In this document: piece after piece, positions 45,881 to 54,272 of the stretch | How the letters are laid out: each line of letters begins with the position of its first letter | Position numbering within the stretch: position 1 is the stretch's first letter | Source: Neolewinella litorea | GTDB taxonomy: Bacteria; Bacteroidota; Bacteroidia; Chitinophagales; Saprospiraceae | Assembly: GCF_004803465.1 (NCBI RefSeq) | Contig: NZ_SRSF01000001.1 | Coordinates: 682,501 to 746,500 of the forward strand | DNA: 64,000 nt | Direction: 5' to 3' | The notes under the pieces: generated by a model | Database searches by the model: none | Told to the model about the DNA's origin: nothing | The model's input: the letters and a program-made list of their open reading frames with translations, nothing else | Made by a program: the position numbers and the translations under genes

Positions 45881-46945
45881 ATGATCGACCAGCTTGAAGC
45901 AATTTATCACCGGTTCAAAGACCTTGAGGTCCAGCTTTCCGACCCTGAAATTATCACCGACCAGGATCGCTTTACCCGCGTCAACAAGGAATACGGTAAG
46001 CTCAAGCCCATTGCCGATACCTACCTGGTCTACAAGGACCTGACCGACAACCTGAAAAGTACCGAAACCATGCGGCGCGATCCCGACCCGGAGATGCGCG
46101 AAATGGCTCAATTGGAATACGAGGAACTCCGGCAACAGAAGGAGACCCTCGACGAGAAGGTCAAGGTCATGCTCATACCCAAGGATCCGGAAGATGAGCG
46201 CGACATCATCATGGAAATCCGCAGCGGCACGGGAGGCGACGAAGCCGCCCTCTTTGCCGGCGACCTCTTCGATATGTACAAGCGCTACGTGGAATCCATG
46301 GGCTGGAAGATCGAGGTCATCGACGAGAACGAAGGTACCGCCGGCGGCTACTCCAAGGTGGTTTTCGAGGTCCACGGCGACGACGTGTACAGCAGCCTGA
46401 AGTTTGAATCCGGCGTACACCGGGTGCAGCGCGTCCCCAAGACCGAAAGCCAGGGCCGGGTGCATACCTCTGCCGCCACGGTTGCCGTCCTGGCCAAGGT
46501 GGAAGAGGCGGACATCAACATCAACAAGGCCGACCTAAAGATCGACACCTTCCGGGCTTCCGGGGCCGGCGGACAGCACGTCAACAAGACGGAGTCGGCC
46601 ATCCGCATCACCCACCTGCCTACGGGCATCGTGAGCGAAAGCCAGGATGGGCGCAGCCAGCACAAGAACAAGGAAATTGCCATGGCCCAGCTCTATCGCC
46701 GGATCAAGGACGCACAGGATACGGCCGCGGCAAACGAACTGGCCAGTGCCCGCAAGTCGCTCGTCGGCAGCGGAGACCGCAGCGAAAAGATCCGGACCTA
46801 CAACTACCCGCAAAACCGGGTGACCGACCACCGCATCAACCTTACCCTGCACAGCCTCGACAAGGTTATGGGCGGCAACCTTGAGCCGGTGATCGAAGGC
46901 CTGCAGGTAGCGGAAAACGCCGCAAAAATGAAAGAGGGCATCTGA
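45881..46945 (+). CDS. prfA: peptide chain release factor 1
   Basis: A 354-residue class I release factor that reads UAA and UAG. The catalytic GGQ tripeptide is at 230-232 in [20 protein letters not shown]. The domain before it has [20 protein letters not shown] and [20 protein letters not shown], with PKT in place of the usual P(A/V)T anticodon-like motif, a modest variation. The helical N-terminal domain starts [20 protein letters not shown]. The end has [20 protein letters not shown]. The gene follows the Sua5-like gene by 43 bases. The next gene starts inside its stop codon (TGATG), so it is translationally coupled to a phosphatase-like lipoprotein. The hemK/prmC methyltransferase is not adjacent. 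Confidence 0.97.
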   Translation: MIDQLEAIYHRFKDLEVQLSDPEIITDQDRFTRVNKEYGKLKPIADTYLVYKDLTDNLKSTETMRRDPDPEMREMAQLEYEELRQQKETLDEKVKVMLIPKDPEDERDIIMEIRSGTGGDEAALFAGDLFDMYKRYVESMGWKIEVIDENEGTAGGYSKVVFEVHGDDVYSSLKFESGVHRVQRVPKTESQGRVHTSAATVAVLAKVEEADININKADLKIDTFRASGAGGQHVNKTESAIRITHLPTGIVSESQDGRSQHKNKEIAMAQLYRRIKDAQDTAAANELASARKSLVGSGDRSEKIRTYNYPQNRVTDHRINLTLHSLDKVMGGNLEPVIEGLQVAENAAKMKEGI

Positions 46946-47475
46946 TGAATACCAGAAAATCTTTGCTCCTTTCCTGCCTGCTGCTCATATTCCTATCGGC
47001 CTGCAACCCAGCTCGCCAACAGGCCAAGGCCGAATACGGCGACCAGGCCGTCAGCACCCTCATCCTGGTCCGCCACGCGGAAAAGCAGTTCGGCCACGAT
47101 CCGGAGCTGACCGAAGAAGGTACACTCCGCGCCCAGCGCCTGGCGGACATGTTGCGGACCGTTGAACTGGACGCGGTGTACAGCAGCGACACCAAACGTA
47201 CACGCCTCACCGCCGCCCCCGCGGCGCAGCAGGCGCAGCTCAAGGCCCGACTCTACGATCCGAACGCCCTGAACTACTTTGCTCGCCAGCTCCGGAACCG
47301 GCACCCGGGCGAAACCGTACTCGTGGTCGGCCACAGCAATACCACCCCGGAACTGGCCAACCTCCTCGCAGGCACCGACAGTATACCGCGCTTTAGCGAA
47401 CTGGATTACGGCAACCTCCTGATCGTTTCCCTGCCCCCCATCGGCAAGGCCCGCATCCTTAAATTGCGCTATTGA
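46945..47475 (+). CDS. histidine phosphatase family lipoprotein
   Basis: A 176-residue exported phosphatase-like protein. The signal peptide ends in the lipobox LSAC with C20. The histidine-phosphatase core has LILVRHAEKQ with the RHG-type motif (R43 and catalytic H44), ELTEEGTLRAQRLADMLR, VYSSDTKRTRLTA and the second histidine in VLVVGHSNTTPELANLLAG (about 125-143). The compact size and the lack of an inserted domain resemble SixA-like phosphatases, but here the protein is secreted. Its substrate could be a phosphohistidine or a small phosphorylated compound; this is open. The start overlaps the prfA stop, and the next start overlaps its own stop, so three genes are coupled. Confidence 0.86.
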   Translation: MNTRKSLLLSCLLLIFLSACNPARQQAKAEYGDQAVSTLILVRHAEKQFGHDPELTEEGTLRAQRLADMLRTVELDAVYSSDTKRTRLTAAPAAQQAQLKARLYDPNALNYFARQLRNRHPGETVLVVGHSNTTPELANLLAGTDSIPRFSELDYGNLLIVSLPPIGKARILKLRY

Positions 47476-48623
47476 CCTTGGCCGTACCCGACCTGCTCAG
47501 CCTAGCCCTCGCGGTCTTTTTTCCAGTGCTGGCCATTCTGGCGGGAAGGCGAAAATGGCTGCCCGACTGGAGCAGCAGCATCATCCTTTGCTACGGTATA
47601 GGAATCGTGGTCAGCAACCTTCGCCTTTGGCCGGTCAACTCCGTGCTCATGGAAAGCCTGGCGGGGGGAAGTATGCTCCTGGGCCTCCCCCTTCTGCTTT
47701 TTGCCGTTCGCCTGCGCGACAGCTACCGGCACGCCGGCAAGATGCTCTTCTCCTTCGCCCTTTGCTGTCTGACCGGCATCCTTTGCACCTGCGGAACCGC
47801 CCTGTACTTCGCCGATCAGTTCGAGAACAGTTGGCAGGTGGCGGCTATGCTTACCGGACTGTACACGGGCGGCACCCCCAACGTTCAGGCCATCGGGGTA
47901 GCCCTGTCGGCACCCCCGGAATATCTCGTGCTCATCCAGGCAGCTGACGTGCTTCTGGGTGGAGCCTATCTGCTGGGACTGGTTACCTTCCTGCCGGCCC
48001 TGTACGCGCGCATCTTCCCGCCAACGCCCTTGCAAGGGGGCGCGGACGCGGGTGCTATATCCTCAGACGATAGCGGCGGACTCTGGCTTGGCGGCCTGCA
48101 ACTAAGTGCGGCGGCTACGGTGCTGGTGGCGAGTGCCTTGCTGTGTCGGGTGTTGACCGGGATCTGGTTTGATCCCACGGTACTGATTCTCTTAATCACC
48201 ACCCTCAGTCTGGCGCTGACCCTGCACTCGGGAGTGGAGTCGCTGGGTAACACCTATCCTCTGGGCGAATATTTCGTCCTCATTTTCTGTGTGGCGCTGG
48301 GTCTACTGGCCGACTTCCGTGATCTGGCTGATCACGGGCTGGAACTGCTCTACTTCTCGGCCGTGGCGTTGGCCGCCACTACCCTGCTGCACCTGGTGCT
48401 GGCACGTCTTTTCCGGCTCGACCGGGATACGGTCATCTTGAGTTCCGTGGCCGCATTCTATGGACCGGTCTTTGTGGTTCAGGTGGCGGCCGCGATCCGC
48501 AACCGGCAACTGCTGGCGGCGGGGATAGCCGTTAGTCTAATCGGATTCGGGATCGGCAACTACCTGGGGATCGGCGTGGCCTACGCGCTTCGGTGGCTTG
48601 GTAGTGGTGCGGCGGCGGGGTAA
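47472..48623 (+). CDS. DUF819 family membrane protein
   Basis: A 383-residue polytopic membrane protein with about ten to eleven hydrophobic helices. The DUF819 pattern is visible in WSSSIILCYGIGIVVSNLRL, SLAGGSMLLGLPLLLFAVRL, and LTGLYTGGTPNVQAIGVALS, which corresponds to the conserved 'GTGGSxN' region. VALAATTLLHLVLARLFRL is the conserved end. The start is probably the TTG at 47472, which overlaps the upstream stop (TTGA), or the TTG two codons on. The function is unknown; YjcL-like proteins are thought to be transporters. The last 87 bases overlap the convergent AI-2E family gene. Confidence 0.8.
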   Translation: MTLAVPDLLSLALAVFFPVLAILAGRRKWLPDWSSSIILCYGIGIVVSNLRLWPVNSVLMESLAGGSMLLGLPLLLFAVRLRDSYRHAGKMLFSFALCCLTGILCTCGTALYFADQFENSWQVAAMLTGLYTGGTPNVQAIGVALSAPPEYLVLIQAADVLLGGAYLLGLVTFLPALYARIFPPTPLQGGADAGAISSDDSGGLWLGGLQLSAAATVLVASALLCRVLTGIWFDPTVLILLITTLSLALTLHSGVESLGNTYPLGEYFVLIFCVALGLLADFRDLADHGLELLYFSAVALAATTLLHLVLARLFRLDRDTVILSSVAAFYGPVFVVQVAAAIRNRQLLAAGIAVSLIGFGIGNYLGIGVAYALRWLGSGAAAG

Positions 48624-49790
48624 CAGACTCAGGCTGCTCCGGCCAGAGAAGATATTGGATAGGCGGTAACGGGGTTCATTGAACTCCTTCAGGAACTTGC
48701 CCGACTCCTTGTACAAGTCATCGCTCAACAACAGGGCAACCGGCCGCAGCGGCTCGATGTGGGTGAGGATGATCCGGACCATAGCGAGCAGGGGTATGGC
48801 CAGAATTACGCCAGCGATACCCCAAAATATACTGCCGATCAATACCGAGATAATAGCCGCCAATGCGTTGATCTTCACACTGTTGCCCAGCACCTTCGGC
48901 GTTATGAAATTGCCTTCGATGAACTGCACCGTGATGTAGAGCACGATCACGGCCAGGGGTTGCCAGATGGTTTCCGTGGTGGCGATGGCGAAAATGAACG
49001 GCAGCAGTCCCCCTATCGCTGTTCCGATGTAAGGAATGACGCCCAGTATGGCGGCAAGGAAGCCCCAGATCAGGTAGTAATCGATGCCGATGGCGAAGAG
49101 CCCGATGCTATTTAAAGTGCCGAGAATAAGCATCACCAGACCCATACCACCCAAGTAATTTTTGGCTACCTGCTGGACTTCCGTAAGCGTTTGCAGGCCC
49201 TCTTCCTGGTTCTCCCGTTGCAGTTGACCTAGCAGAAAATTCTTGATCGGCGTGCGGTACAGCAGGAAGAAAAAGGTGTAGATCATCACCAGTGAGAAAT
49301 TGGCCAGGAGTACGCCGCTCGTGGACAGTCCGGTCGACAGGATGCCGAGTGGCCGATCGCTAACGCTGGTTATTGCCTCATCGATGTATTGCTCTACGTC
49401 CCTGCCGGACAGGCCGAAGCGATGACCTCCATATTCGGCCCACTCGTAAACGGTTTCCTGCAGACCGGCAAAGATGTCATCGGCTTCCGTAAGGATCTCC
49501 CGAATCTGGTTGATAAAAAATACCAGGACGCCAAATACAACCATGCCCGCCGTGATCAGCGTGAGCACCACGGAAATAATCCTGCTGGAAAGGTTGCACT
49601 CGAACTGGTGGCACACGGGCTTGAGCATCAGGGAGAAAAAGAGTCCGAATGCAATAGGGATAAAAAAAGAACTGCCTGCGTACAGCGCGAAGAGCACTAT
49701 AGACAGACAGATCATGAAATGGGCCAGCCGTTCGAAGCTTACGGAGCCGGACGAGGACGGCGGGCGAATTTTTTTGGTGCTTTTGGCCAT
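48537..49790 (-). CDS. AI-2E family transporter
   Basis: A 417-residue membrane protein of the AI-2E/PerM exporter family. The N-terminal 20 residues are soluble and basic. Seven or eight hydrophobic helices follow, starting at about 25. The central soluble segment has ILTEADDIFAGLQETVYEWA and FFLLYRTPIKNFLLGQLQRE. The conserved transporter core is LMILGTLNSIGLFAIGIDYY, LWGFLAAILGVIPYIGTAIG and FIEGNFITPKVLGNSVKINA, with the family's 'P...G..i.i.pl' region. The best known members export autoinducer-2 or sodium, and others have unknown substrates. It begins at the stop codon of the DUF4199 gene (TAATG), so both are one operon. Its 3' end lies 87 bases inside the DUF819 gene. Confidence 0.88.
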   Translation of the reverse strand: MAKSTKKIRPPSSSGSVSFERLAHFMICLSIVLFALYAGSSFFIPIAFGLFFSLMLKPVCHQFECNLSSRIISVVLTLITAGMVVFGVLVFFINQIREILTEADDIFAGLQETVYEWAEYGGHRFGLSGRDVEQYIDEAITSVSDRPLGILSTGLSTSGVLLANFSLVMIYTFFFLLYRTPIKNFLLGQLQRENQEEGLQTLTEVQQVAKNYLGGMGLVMLILGTLNSIGLFAIGIDYYLIWGFLAAILGVIPYIGTAIGGLLPFIFAIATTETIWQPLAVIVLYITVQFIEGNFITPKVLGNSVKINALAAIISVLIGSIFWGIAGVILAIPLLAMVRIILTHIEPLRPVALLLSDDLYKESGKFLKEFNEPRYRLSNIFSGRSSLSLLPRRRTTTKPPKRVGHADPQVVADPESD

Positions 49791-50296
49791 TAATCTTCGG
49801 GAGAACCGCCTCGCTTGTAGTATTGCATGAAGACGAAGCCAATAATCACCACAAACACAAGGGTTTCCATGGCGACGAAGAAGCTGTTCATCATGGCATC
49901 ACCGAAGGTGTTGTTGTCGTTGAGGAACTGCTCGAAACCGAGTTCAGGACTGATAGCGGAAAGCATGATGTTCAAGGTGGCAATGAGGCCGGTGGCCCAT
50001 ACGCCAATGCGGAACATCAGTCCGATCTCCGCTTTAAAAACGTCGTTCCCACTGTAGATCGCCTCCGCATACTGCTTGGTAGCATACCAGGCGATGGGGA
50101 TAATGAGCAAGTGCTTGGCGAACCGCACACTCATGGGCAGGTCGACAAAGAGCTGGTTGACGATCAGCAGGTATATGCTCACCGCGGCACCCAGAATCAG
50201 TCCGTATTTCCGCCCTTCCTTATCGACGTTGAAATTGGCGGCGGGGGTATCTAGGTGCGGGGGATTTTCTCGGGTTGCTGGGCTGGTCTGAGCCAT
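49790..50296 (-). CDS. DUF4199 family membrane protein
   Basis: A 168-residue membrane protein with four hydrophobic helices (about 36-55, 65-81, 105-126 and 142-165), the DUF4199 topology. Typical segments are EGRKYGLILGAAVSIYLLIV, YATKQYAEAIYSGNDVFKAE and FMFRIGVWATGLIATLNIML (read as LMFRIGVWATGL). The family is common in Bacteroidota and often lies next to a glycosyltransferase, but its function is unknown. The start at 50296 (MAQTSPATRE) was chosen over a longer frame to 50323. It overlaps the AI-2E gene start at its stop codon. It lies 81 bases downstream of the DUF2383 gene on the same strand. Confidence 0.78.
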   Translation of the reverse strand: MAQTSPATRENPPHLDTPAANFNVDKEGRKYGLILGAAVSIYLLIVNQLFVDLPMSVRFAKHLLIIPIAWYATKQYAEAIYSGNDVFKAEIGLMFRIGVWATGLIATLNIMLSAISPELGFEQFLNDNNTFGDAMMNSFFVAMETLVFVVIIGFVFMQYYKRGGSPED

Positions 50297-50377
50297 TGAT
50301 ACTGGTGAATTTGTGAAGCGCAAAGGTATGAAACTACCACTTTAAAAGTGCCGACGCGACGGTCGGGTTCCGTATTG

Positions 50378-50902
50378 TTAACGCGTTTCCGGGTCGTAAT
50401 GCTCGTTGAAGTCCTGGGGTACGGTCTTGTACCGGTCAGCGCGGTTGACCCAGATCAGGACTTTTTCGTGCTGCTTCTGCAGCAGTTCGCGGGCAAAATC
50501 GATCAGATTGGGGTTGCCGAGAGCGTGTTGGTAAGCGTCGCTTACTCCCTTTTCATTTTCGTGGGCCAGTTCACTCAGCTCGACCGTGTTCTTGCTTTGC
50601 ACTGCCCGATTGAGGGCCTGCTCCCGCTTTTTCAGCACGGTTTCACCCGTCCGCGAAGGCGTGTGTACGCCTCCGGCCATGTCGGCAAGAATGCGGTTTA
50701 CCTCTTCCATCATCTCTTTATGGTAGTCGGCCAGCGCGCGGAAGTAACCGGCGGCCGTTTCGTCCGAAGACTCGATACCCGAAGCCATCCCCCGGTAGTA
50801 TCCCGCGGACTGCCGGTGGAGGATAGCAATCTCGTTCAGGGTGGCATCGGTGCCTTCCGGTCTAACCTCGTAGGGTGTTTTCATATCAGATTCGTTGTCC
50901 AT
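50378..50902 (-). CDS. DUF2383 ferritin-like four-helix-bundle protein
   Basis: A 174-residue soluble, strongly helical protein without signal peptide. The fragments TLNEIAILHRQSAGYYRGMA, GYFRALADYHKEMMEEVNRI, VLKKREQALNRAVQSKNTVE and ISDAYQHALGNPNLIDFARE (read as VSDAYQHALGNP) resemble the DUF2383 (PA2169-type) four-helix bundle, a ferritin-like fold often without metal ligands. Glutamates and histidines (E-N-E-K, Q-K-Q-H-E-K) are present but do not form an obvious EX2H iron site. Members appear in stress and biofilm-related clusters. The gene is 5 bases downstream of the DUF2945 gene and probably shares its transcript. Confidence 0.72.
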   Translation of the reverse strand: MDNESDMKTPYEVRPEGTDATLNEIAILHRQSAGYYRGMASGIESSDETAAGYFRALADYHKEMMEEVNRILADMAGGVHTPSRTGETVLKKREQALNRAVQSKNTVELSELAHENEKGVSDAYQHALGNPNLIDFARELLQKQHEKVLIWVNRADRYKTVPQDFNEHYDPETR

Positions 50903-50907
50903 GTCGC

Positions 50908-51117
50908 TTAGGCTTTTTCAACTTCGGATTCCAGTTTAAGTACCCGATCTCCGTTGTCCTGTTTAATCAGAAGGGCTTTATTCCCGGATTCTCCCTTACG
51001 GGTGACCTCGCTTCCTTTAAGGGTGCGAGTTACCTCCTTGGTAAAGGTTTCCTCTACGGTTCCGGTAGCGGTGCCGTTGCCCCACTTCCACTTGACTTTG
51101 CTGCCTTCTCGGATCAT
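50908..51117 (-). CDS. DUF2945 (hypervirulence-associated TUDOR-like) protein
   Basis: A 69-residue protein. The start IREGSKVKWKWGNGTATGTV and the later EVTRTLKGSEVTRKGESGNK and ALLIKQDNGDRVLKLESEVE match the small beta-barrel DUF2945 domain, known from stress-related bacterial and fungal proteins. It contains about five beta-strands and no membrane segment. The function is not defined. It sits between a helical-bundle protein and a lipoprotein gene, all on the minus strand. The terminator at 51137-51183 lies just upstream, so transcription of this gene must start in the short space after that hairpin or come from read-through. Confidence 0.78.
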   Translation of the reverse strand: MIREGSKVKWKWGNGTATGTVEETFTKEVTRTLKGSEVTRKGESGNKALLIKQDNGDRVLKLESEVEKA

Positions 51118-51136
51118 TGTTGCTGGATTGGTAATA

Positions 51137-51183
51137 ATAAAAAAGCCCGATGGAGTGGGTTATTACCTTACTCCACCGGGCTT
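51137..51183 (-). terminator. Rho-independent terminator of the helical lipoprotein gene
   Basis: On the minus strand, AAGCCCGGTGGAGT (51183-51170) pairs with ACTCCATCGGGCTT (51156-51143), with one G-T pair. A T run (TTTTTT at 51144-51139) and further T-rich sequence follow. It begins about 30 bases after the lipoprotein stop at 51213. Confidence 0.88.
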
Positions 51184-51212
51184 GGGTTGTTCAGATGCAG
51201 GTCTCGAAAGAC

Positions 51213-51677
51213 TTACTCAAGGTCGCCTTCGGGATCAAAGGTGCGCTCGATGTTGGTGAGCAGCTCATCAGACTCACGACGGAAGTCGTTCCAGCCTTGG
51301 TTGATGTCACCTTCGAAGTCGTTCCAGCCGGCTTCCCAGTTGGCACCTACACGTTCCATACGCATGTCGATGTCATTGCGGTAAGCTTCGAGTTGGTTGT
51401 ACTCTTCTTCCATTTCCATGCGGGCTTCTTCAGAAGCACCTTCCATGTCGCGCTCGAGTTCCGTCATACGGGCATCGATATTGGTGCGGGCGTCCTGGAA
51501 CTCACGCTCGAGTTCGTCGCTTTGGGCGCGGACTTCAGCACCTACGTTAGACAGGGCGTTTTCGGTCTCGTACTCGATCTCATCTGCGGCGTTGTCAGCG
51601 GGACTGTTTTCAGCGCAGCTATAGAACAGGCCACTGAAGGTGAGAAGCAGGGCGAGGGATAAAATGCGAATTTTCAT
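51213..51677 (-). CDS. helical, charged lipoprotein
   Basis: A 154-residue lipoprotein. The signal KIRILSLALLLTFSGLFYSC places the lipid cysteine at 21. The mature part is almost wholly helical and rich in glutamate and arginine (DELEREFQDARTNIDARMTE, LERDMEGASEEARMEMEEEY, WEAGWNDFEGDINQGWNDFR), with aromatic residues at regular spacing, so it is probably a coiled coil or an apolipoprotein-like helix. I do not recognise a named family; sll1863-like stress proteins look similar. A strong terminator follows. Codon use is less GC-rich than in its neighbours, with many GAA and GAG codons, suggesting high expression. A role in envelope stress is only a guess from the neighbours. Confidence 0.78.
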   Translation of the reverse strand: MKIRILSLALLLTFSGLFYSCAENSPADNAADEIEYETENALSNVGAEVRAQSDELEREFQDARTNIDARMTELERDMEGASEEARMEMEEEYNQLEAYRNDIDMRMERVGANWEAGWNDFEGDINQGWNDFRRESDELLTNIERTFDPEGDLE

Positions 51678-51763
51678 AGTTATGATTTTTTGTTCAGGTT
51701 ACCGGGAGTGCACCGGCTGTATCAATAGTGTTGGTTTGCACTCTTCTCCTTTAAAACAGGTAT

Positions 51764-52720
51764 CTACTGGCCATGTTCGCTGGGGTGTTCCCTACGGTCC
51801 GCTCCATTTTTGTTAAAAGCGGCCATATTCTCCGACAGTTTCTCGCCTCCCTTGATTCCGAAGTCGAGGGTACGAATGGGGAATGGAATCATGATATCGT
51901 TGTCGTCGTAGACGCGCTTGATGGCCATAATTGCCTCACTTTGAGCATGGAGGTAGTCGGCCTGTCCGCTTTTCCCCATATCCAGCCAGAACCTCAGGGT
52001 GTAGTTGATGGAGCTGTCGCCAAACTCGTTGAAGAAAAGTTGCACGTCTTTGGTGTCGTCGTGGGGCACCTTTTCCTTTATCGCGCGGATGGTCAGGTCG
52101 CGCACCTTTTCCAGATCGTCCCCGTAACTCACGCCACATGACAGGTCGACGCGCCGCATCCGCAGTTTGGAGTAATTTTTGATGGGTTCCTGGACCACAG
52201 TCTTGTTCGGGATCATTACGTCCTGACCTTGCAGCGTGACCAGGGTGGTATGGCGCAGGGTCACCTCATGCACCTTTCCGAAGTAACCGGCAACCTCGAT
52301 GAGGTCACCTTCGCGGAAGATATTGCGCACCGATAGCATAATGCCGCTGAAAAGGTTGAGGATGGGATCCTGAAAGGCGAGGCCGATGGCCAGACCGACA
52401 ACGCCGGCACCGGCGAGTACGCTTTTCACCACCCCAGTGAGGTCGAGTACCGATAGAGTGAGAAACAAAAAGGCCAGAACCAGCAATACGGTCAGGAAGG
52501 AACTGATCAAGCTCGCCACCGTGGAGTCGGAGACCAGCCGGTAGCTCAGCCGGTTAAAATACTTTTTGGTAAAGCGAGTAACTATGGCCCCGATGACGAC
52601 CACGATGATGGCCAGCAAGATGTTTGGCAGGTGCCGCAACAGGCTTGCCCACCAACGCTGGAGTTCATCAAATAGCGGCTGGAAGTCAAGTTCCAGTCCG
52701 AAAAGTTCAAATAACAGCAT
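51764..52720 (-). CDS. mechanosensitive ion channel, MscS family
   Basis: A 318-residue small-conductance mechanosensitive channel. Three transmembrane helices are seen at about 30-55, 75-95 and 100-130. The third (VKSVLAGAGVVGLAIGLAFQ) is the glycine/alanine-rich pore helix. The beta domain follows with NLFSGIMLSVRNIFREGDLI and LRHTTLVTLQGQDVMIPNKT, both typical of MscS. The rest (ELRVDL-like RRVDLSCGVSYGDDLEKVRD) forms the cytoplasmic alpha/beta cage. The channel opens on membrane tension to release solutes during hypo-osmotic shock. The start at 52720 gives a normal-length N-terminus. It lies between the helical lipoprotein gene and a heptose-kinase gene, all on the minus strand. Confidence 0.93.
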   Translation of the reverse strand: MLLFELFGLELDFQPLFDELQRWWASLLRHLPNILLAIIVVVIGAIVTRFTKKYFNRLSYRLVSDSTVASLISSFLTVLLVLAFLFLTLSVLDLTGVVKSVLAGAGVVGLAIGLAFQDPILNLFSGIMLSVRNIFREGDLIEVAGYFGKVHEVTLRHTTLVTLQGQDVMIPNKTVVQEPIKNYSKLRMRRVDLSCGVSYGDDLEKVRDLTIRAIKEKVPHDDTKDVQLFFNEFGDSSINYTLRFWLDMGKSGQADYLHAQSEAIMAIKRVYDDNDIMIPFPIRTLDFGIKGGEKLSENMAAFNKNGADRREHPSEHGQ

Positions 52721-52778
52721 GCGTGTAGGGGTATACGTTGAGTTAGACCCCGGTATAACTCTGAATGGAGAATCGTGT

Positions 52779-53744
52779 TCAAGTGTGGGATTCCCAGGCC
52801 GCCCGCAAGGCCGGCAAGTCGACCGACACAACTCCCGGCAGCGCGATTACCTGGGCTCCGGCCAGATTGGCCAGCCGGGCTGAATCACTCAAGGACATAC
52901 CGGCAGCCAGACCGCAGGCCGCCACGCTAATTACAGTGTCACCGGCACCGCTCACGTCCGCAATCCGACGGGCGTGCGTGGGGTGGATCGCGGATCGCGT
53001 GCCGTCGTGGGCATAGATGCCGTGTTCCGAGAGGGTGATCATGACCGATCTGCATTCCAGCCGCTGGAAAAGCTGCGCTGCGGCGCGGTCCAGATCCTCT
53101 AATACCGGTCGTACGGCAAAGTCGCACTGCTGCTGGATCTCCCGCAGATTGGGCTTGAAGAGCCCGACACCCCGATAGGACCAGAAATGCCGCTCCTTGG
53201 GATCGACGGCCGTTAGAATGTCATGGTTGGCCGCCATTTCCAGTACGCGGCGAATCACCTCGGCCGTCAGGACGCCCTTATTGTAGTCCTGGAGTATGAT
53301 CAAATCGCAGGGGTTGTCCGTCAGGTGCGCCCCAATGCATTCCAGCAGGCGGTCGGCCGTATCCTGCCGCAGATCTTCAGTGGTTTCCCGGTCCACGCGC
53401 AGCAGTTGCTGGCTCTGGGAAATGACGCGGGTTTTCAGGGTAGTGACCCGGTCTGCGTCGCGCTGCAGAAGAGAGGTATCTACCGACCGTTCACGCAAGA
53501 GGCAACCGAGTACGCCGGCGCCTTCGTCCTCCCCCACGGCACCGGCGACCCCCGCCCGGACGCCCAAGGCAGCCAAATTCAGGGCTACGTTGGCGGCACC
53601 ACCGGGGCGGTCTTCCTGCTTCAGGTAGCGCACGACGGGAACCGGTGCTTCGGGACTGATGCGGGTAACCGACCCGTACAGGTAGCGGTCGACCATCAGG
53701 TCGCCCACTACCAGTACGCGGAGGTGTGAAAAATCGGGGAACAT
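52779..53744 (-). CDS. rfaE1: PfkB-family sugar kinase, heptose 7-phosphate kinase type
   Basis: A 321-residue ribokinase-family protein. The N-terminus LRVLVVGDLMVDRYLYGSVT and RISPEAPVPVVRYLKQEDRP match the heptose kinase RfaE1/HldE N-domain. GGAANVALNLAALG follows, the substrate-side motif, and TLKTRVISQSQQLLRVDRET is another family block. Near the C-terminus DVSGAGDTVISVAACGLAAG (about 263-282) holds the anion hole and catalytic aspartate of PfkB kinases. This kinase makes heptose 1,7-bisphosphate for lipopolysaccharide core synthesis. The nucleotidyltransferase half (RfaE2) is absent and not adjacent. It starts 14 bases after ndk ends, and both are on the minus strand. Confidence 0.88.
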   Translation of the reverse strand: MFPDFSHLRVLVVGDLMVDRYLYGSVTRISPEAPVPVVRYLKQEDRPGGAANVALNLAALGVRAGVAGAVGEDEGAGVLGCLLRERSVDTSLLQRDADRVTTLKTRVISQSQQLLRVDRETTEDLRQDTADRLLECIGAHLTDNPCDLIILQDYNKGVLTAEVIRRVLEMAANHDILTAVDPKERHFWSYRGVGLFKPNLREIQQQCDFAVRPVLEDLDRAAAQLFQRLECRSVMITLSEHGIYAHDGTRSAIHPTHARRIADVSGAGDTVISVAACGLAAGMSLSDSARLANLAGAQVIALPGVVSVDLPALRAAWESHT

Positions 53745-53758
53745 TATCCGTGGTGGAA

Positions 53759-54181
53759 CTAGGAGAAGATCTCCGTTCCGGCGAAGTGGAAGCTGCCCTC
53801 TATGGCCGCGTTCTCGTCGCTGTCGCTGCCGTGTACGGCATTTTCACCGATGCTGGTGGCGTACTTGGCACGGATGGTGCCTTCGGCGGCCTCGTCGGGA
53901 TTGGTGGCACCAATAAGGGTGCGGAAATCGGCTACGGCGTTCTCCTTTTCCAGGATAGCGGCAACAATGGGGCCGCTGCTCATGAAGGTGACCAGCTCGT
54001 CGTAGAAGGGGCGTCCCTTGTGGACGGCGTAGAACTCACCGGCCTTTTCCGCGCTGAGCCAGGTGTACTTCATGGCGACGATGCGGAAGCCGGCCTCGTT
54101 AATCTGAGCGAGAATGGCACCGATGTGACCGTTTTTGACGGCATCGGGCTTGATCATGGTAAAGGTGCGGTTGGTAGCCAT
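53759..54181 (-). CDS. ndk: nucleoside diphosphate kinase
   Basis: A 140-residue enzyme that balances nucleoside triphosphates by phosphate transfer through a phosphohistidine. The start at 54181 leads into [20 protein letters not shown], the conserved N-terminus with the K and Y/F contacts. [20 protein letters not shown] follows, and the active-site histidine is H117 in [15 protein letters not shown], the NAVHGSDS signature. A minus-strand exact TAnnTTTG box lies at 54209-54216, so the promoter is well placed. The following kinase gene starts 14 bases after its stop. The family length of 140-155 residues fits. Confidence 0.97.
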   Translation of the reverse strand: MATNRTFTMIKPDAVKNGHIGAILAQINEAGFRIVAMKYTWLSAEKAGEFYAVHKGRPFYDELVTFMSSGPIVAAILEKENAVADFRTLIGATNPDEAAEGTIRAKYATSIGENAVHGSDSDENAAIEGSFHFAGTEIFS

Positions 54182-54208
54182 GGGTGGGTATGTTATTGTT
54201 TGAGCGGG

Positions 54209-54216
54209 CAAAAGTA
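54209..54216 (-). promoter_or_regulatory. promoter -7 box for ndk
   Basis: On the minus strand the sequence is TACTTTTG, an exact fit to TAnnTTTG, 27 bases upstream of the ndk start. The -33 element is not clear. It is arranged back to back with a plus-strand promoter for the nrnA-like gene. Confidence 0.5.
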
Positions 54217-54222
54217 GGAAGT

Positions 54223-54254
54223 TTTGGCCACCCCAGCATTTTTTCGGAACTTTG
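54223..54254 (+). promoter_or_regulatory. promoter for the nrnA-like gene
   Basis: TTTG at 54223-54226 (in TTTTGG) and GAACTTTG at 54247-54254 are separated by 20 bases. This fits the Bacteroidota -33/-7 pattern with one mismatch in the -7 element. The expected transcription start lies a few bases before the ATG at 54273, giving a short leader. Confidence 0.5.
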
Positions 54255-54272
54255 CGCGTCTTTTTGCACCTT

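Noticed and set aside
50341-50366. Terminator after the DUF2383 gene
   Set aside because: Only a five-pair stem (CCGAC with GTCGG) before a short T run; too weak to list.
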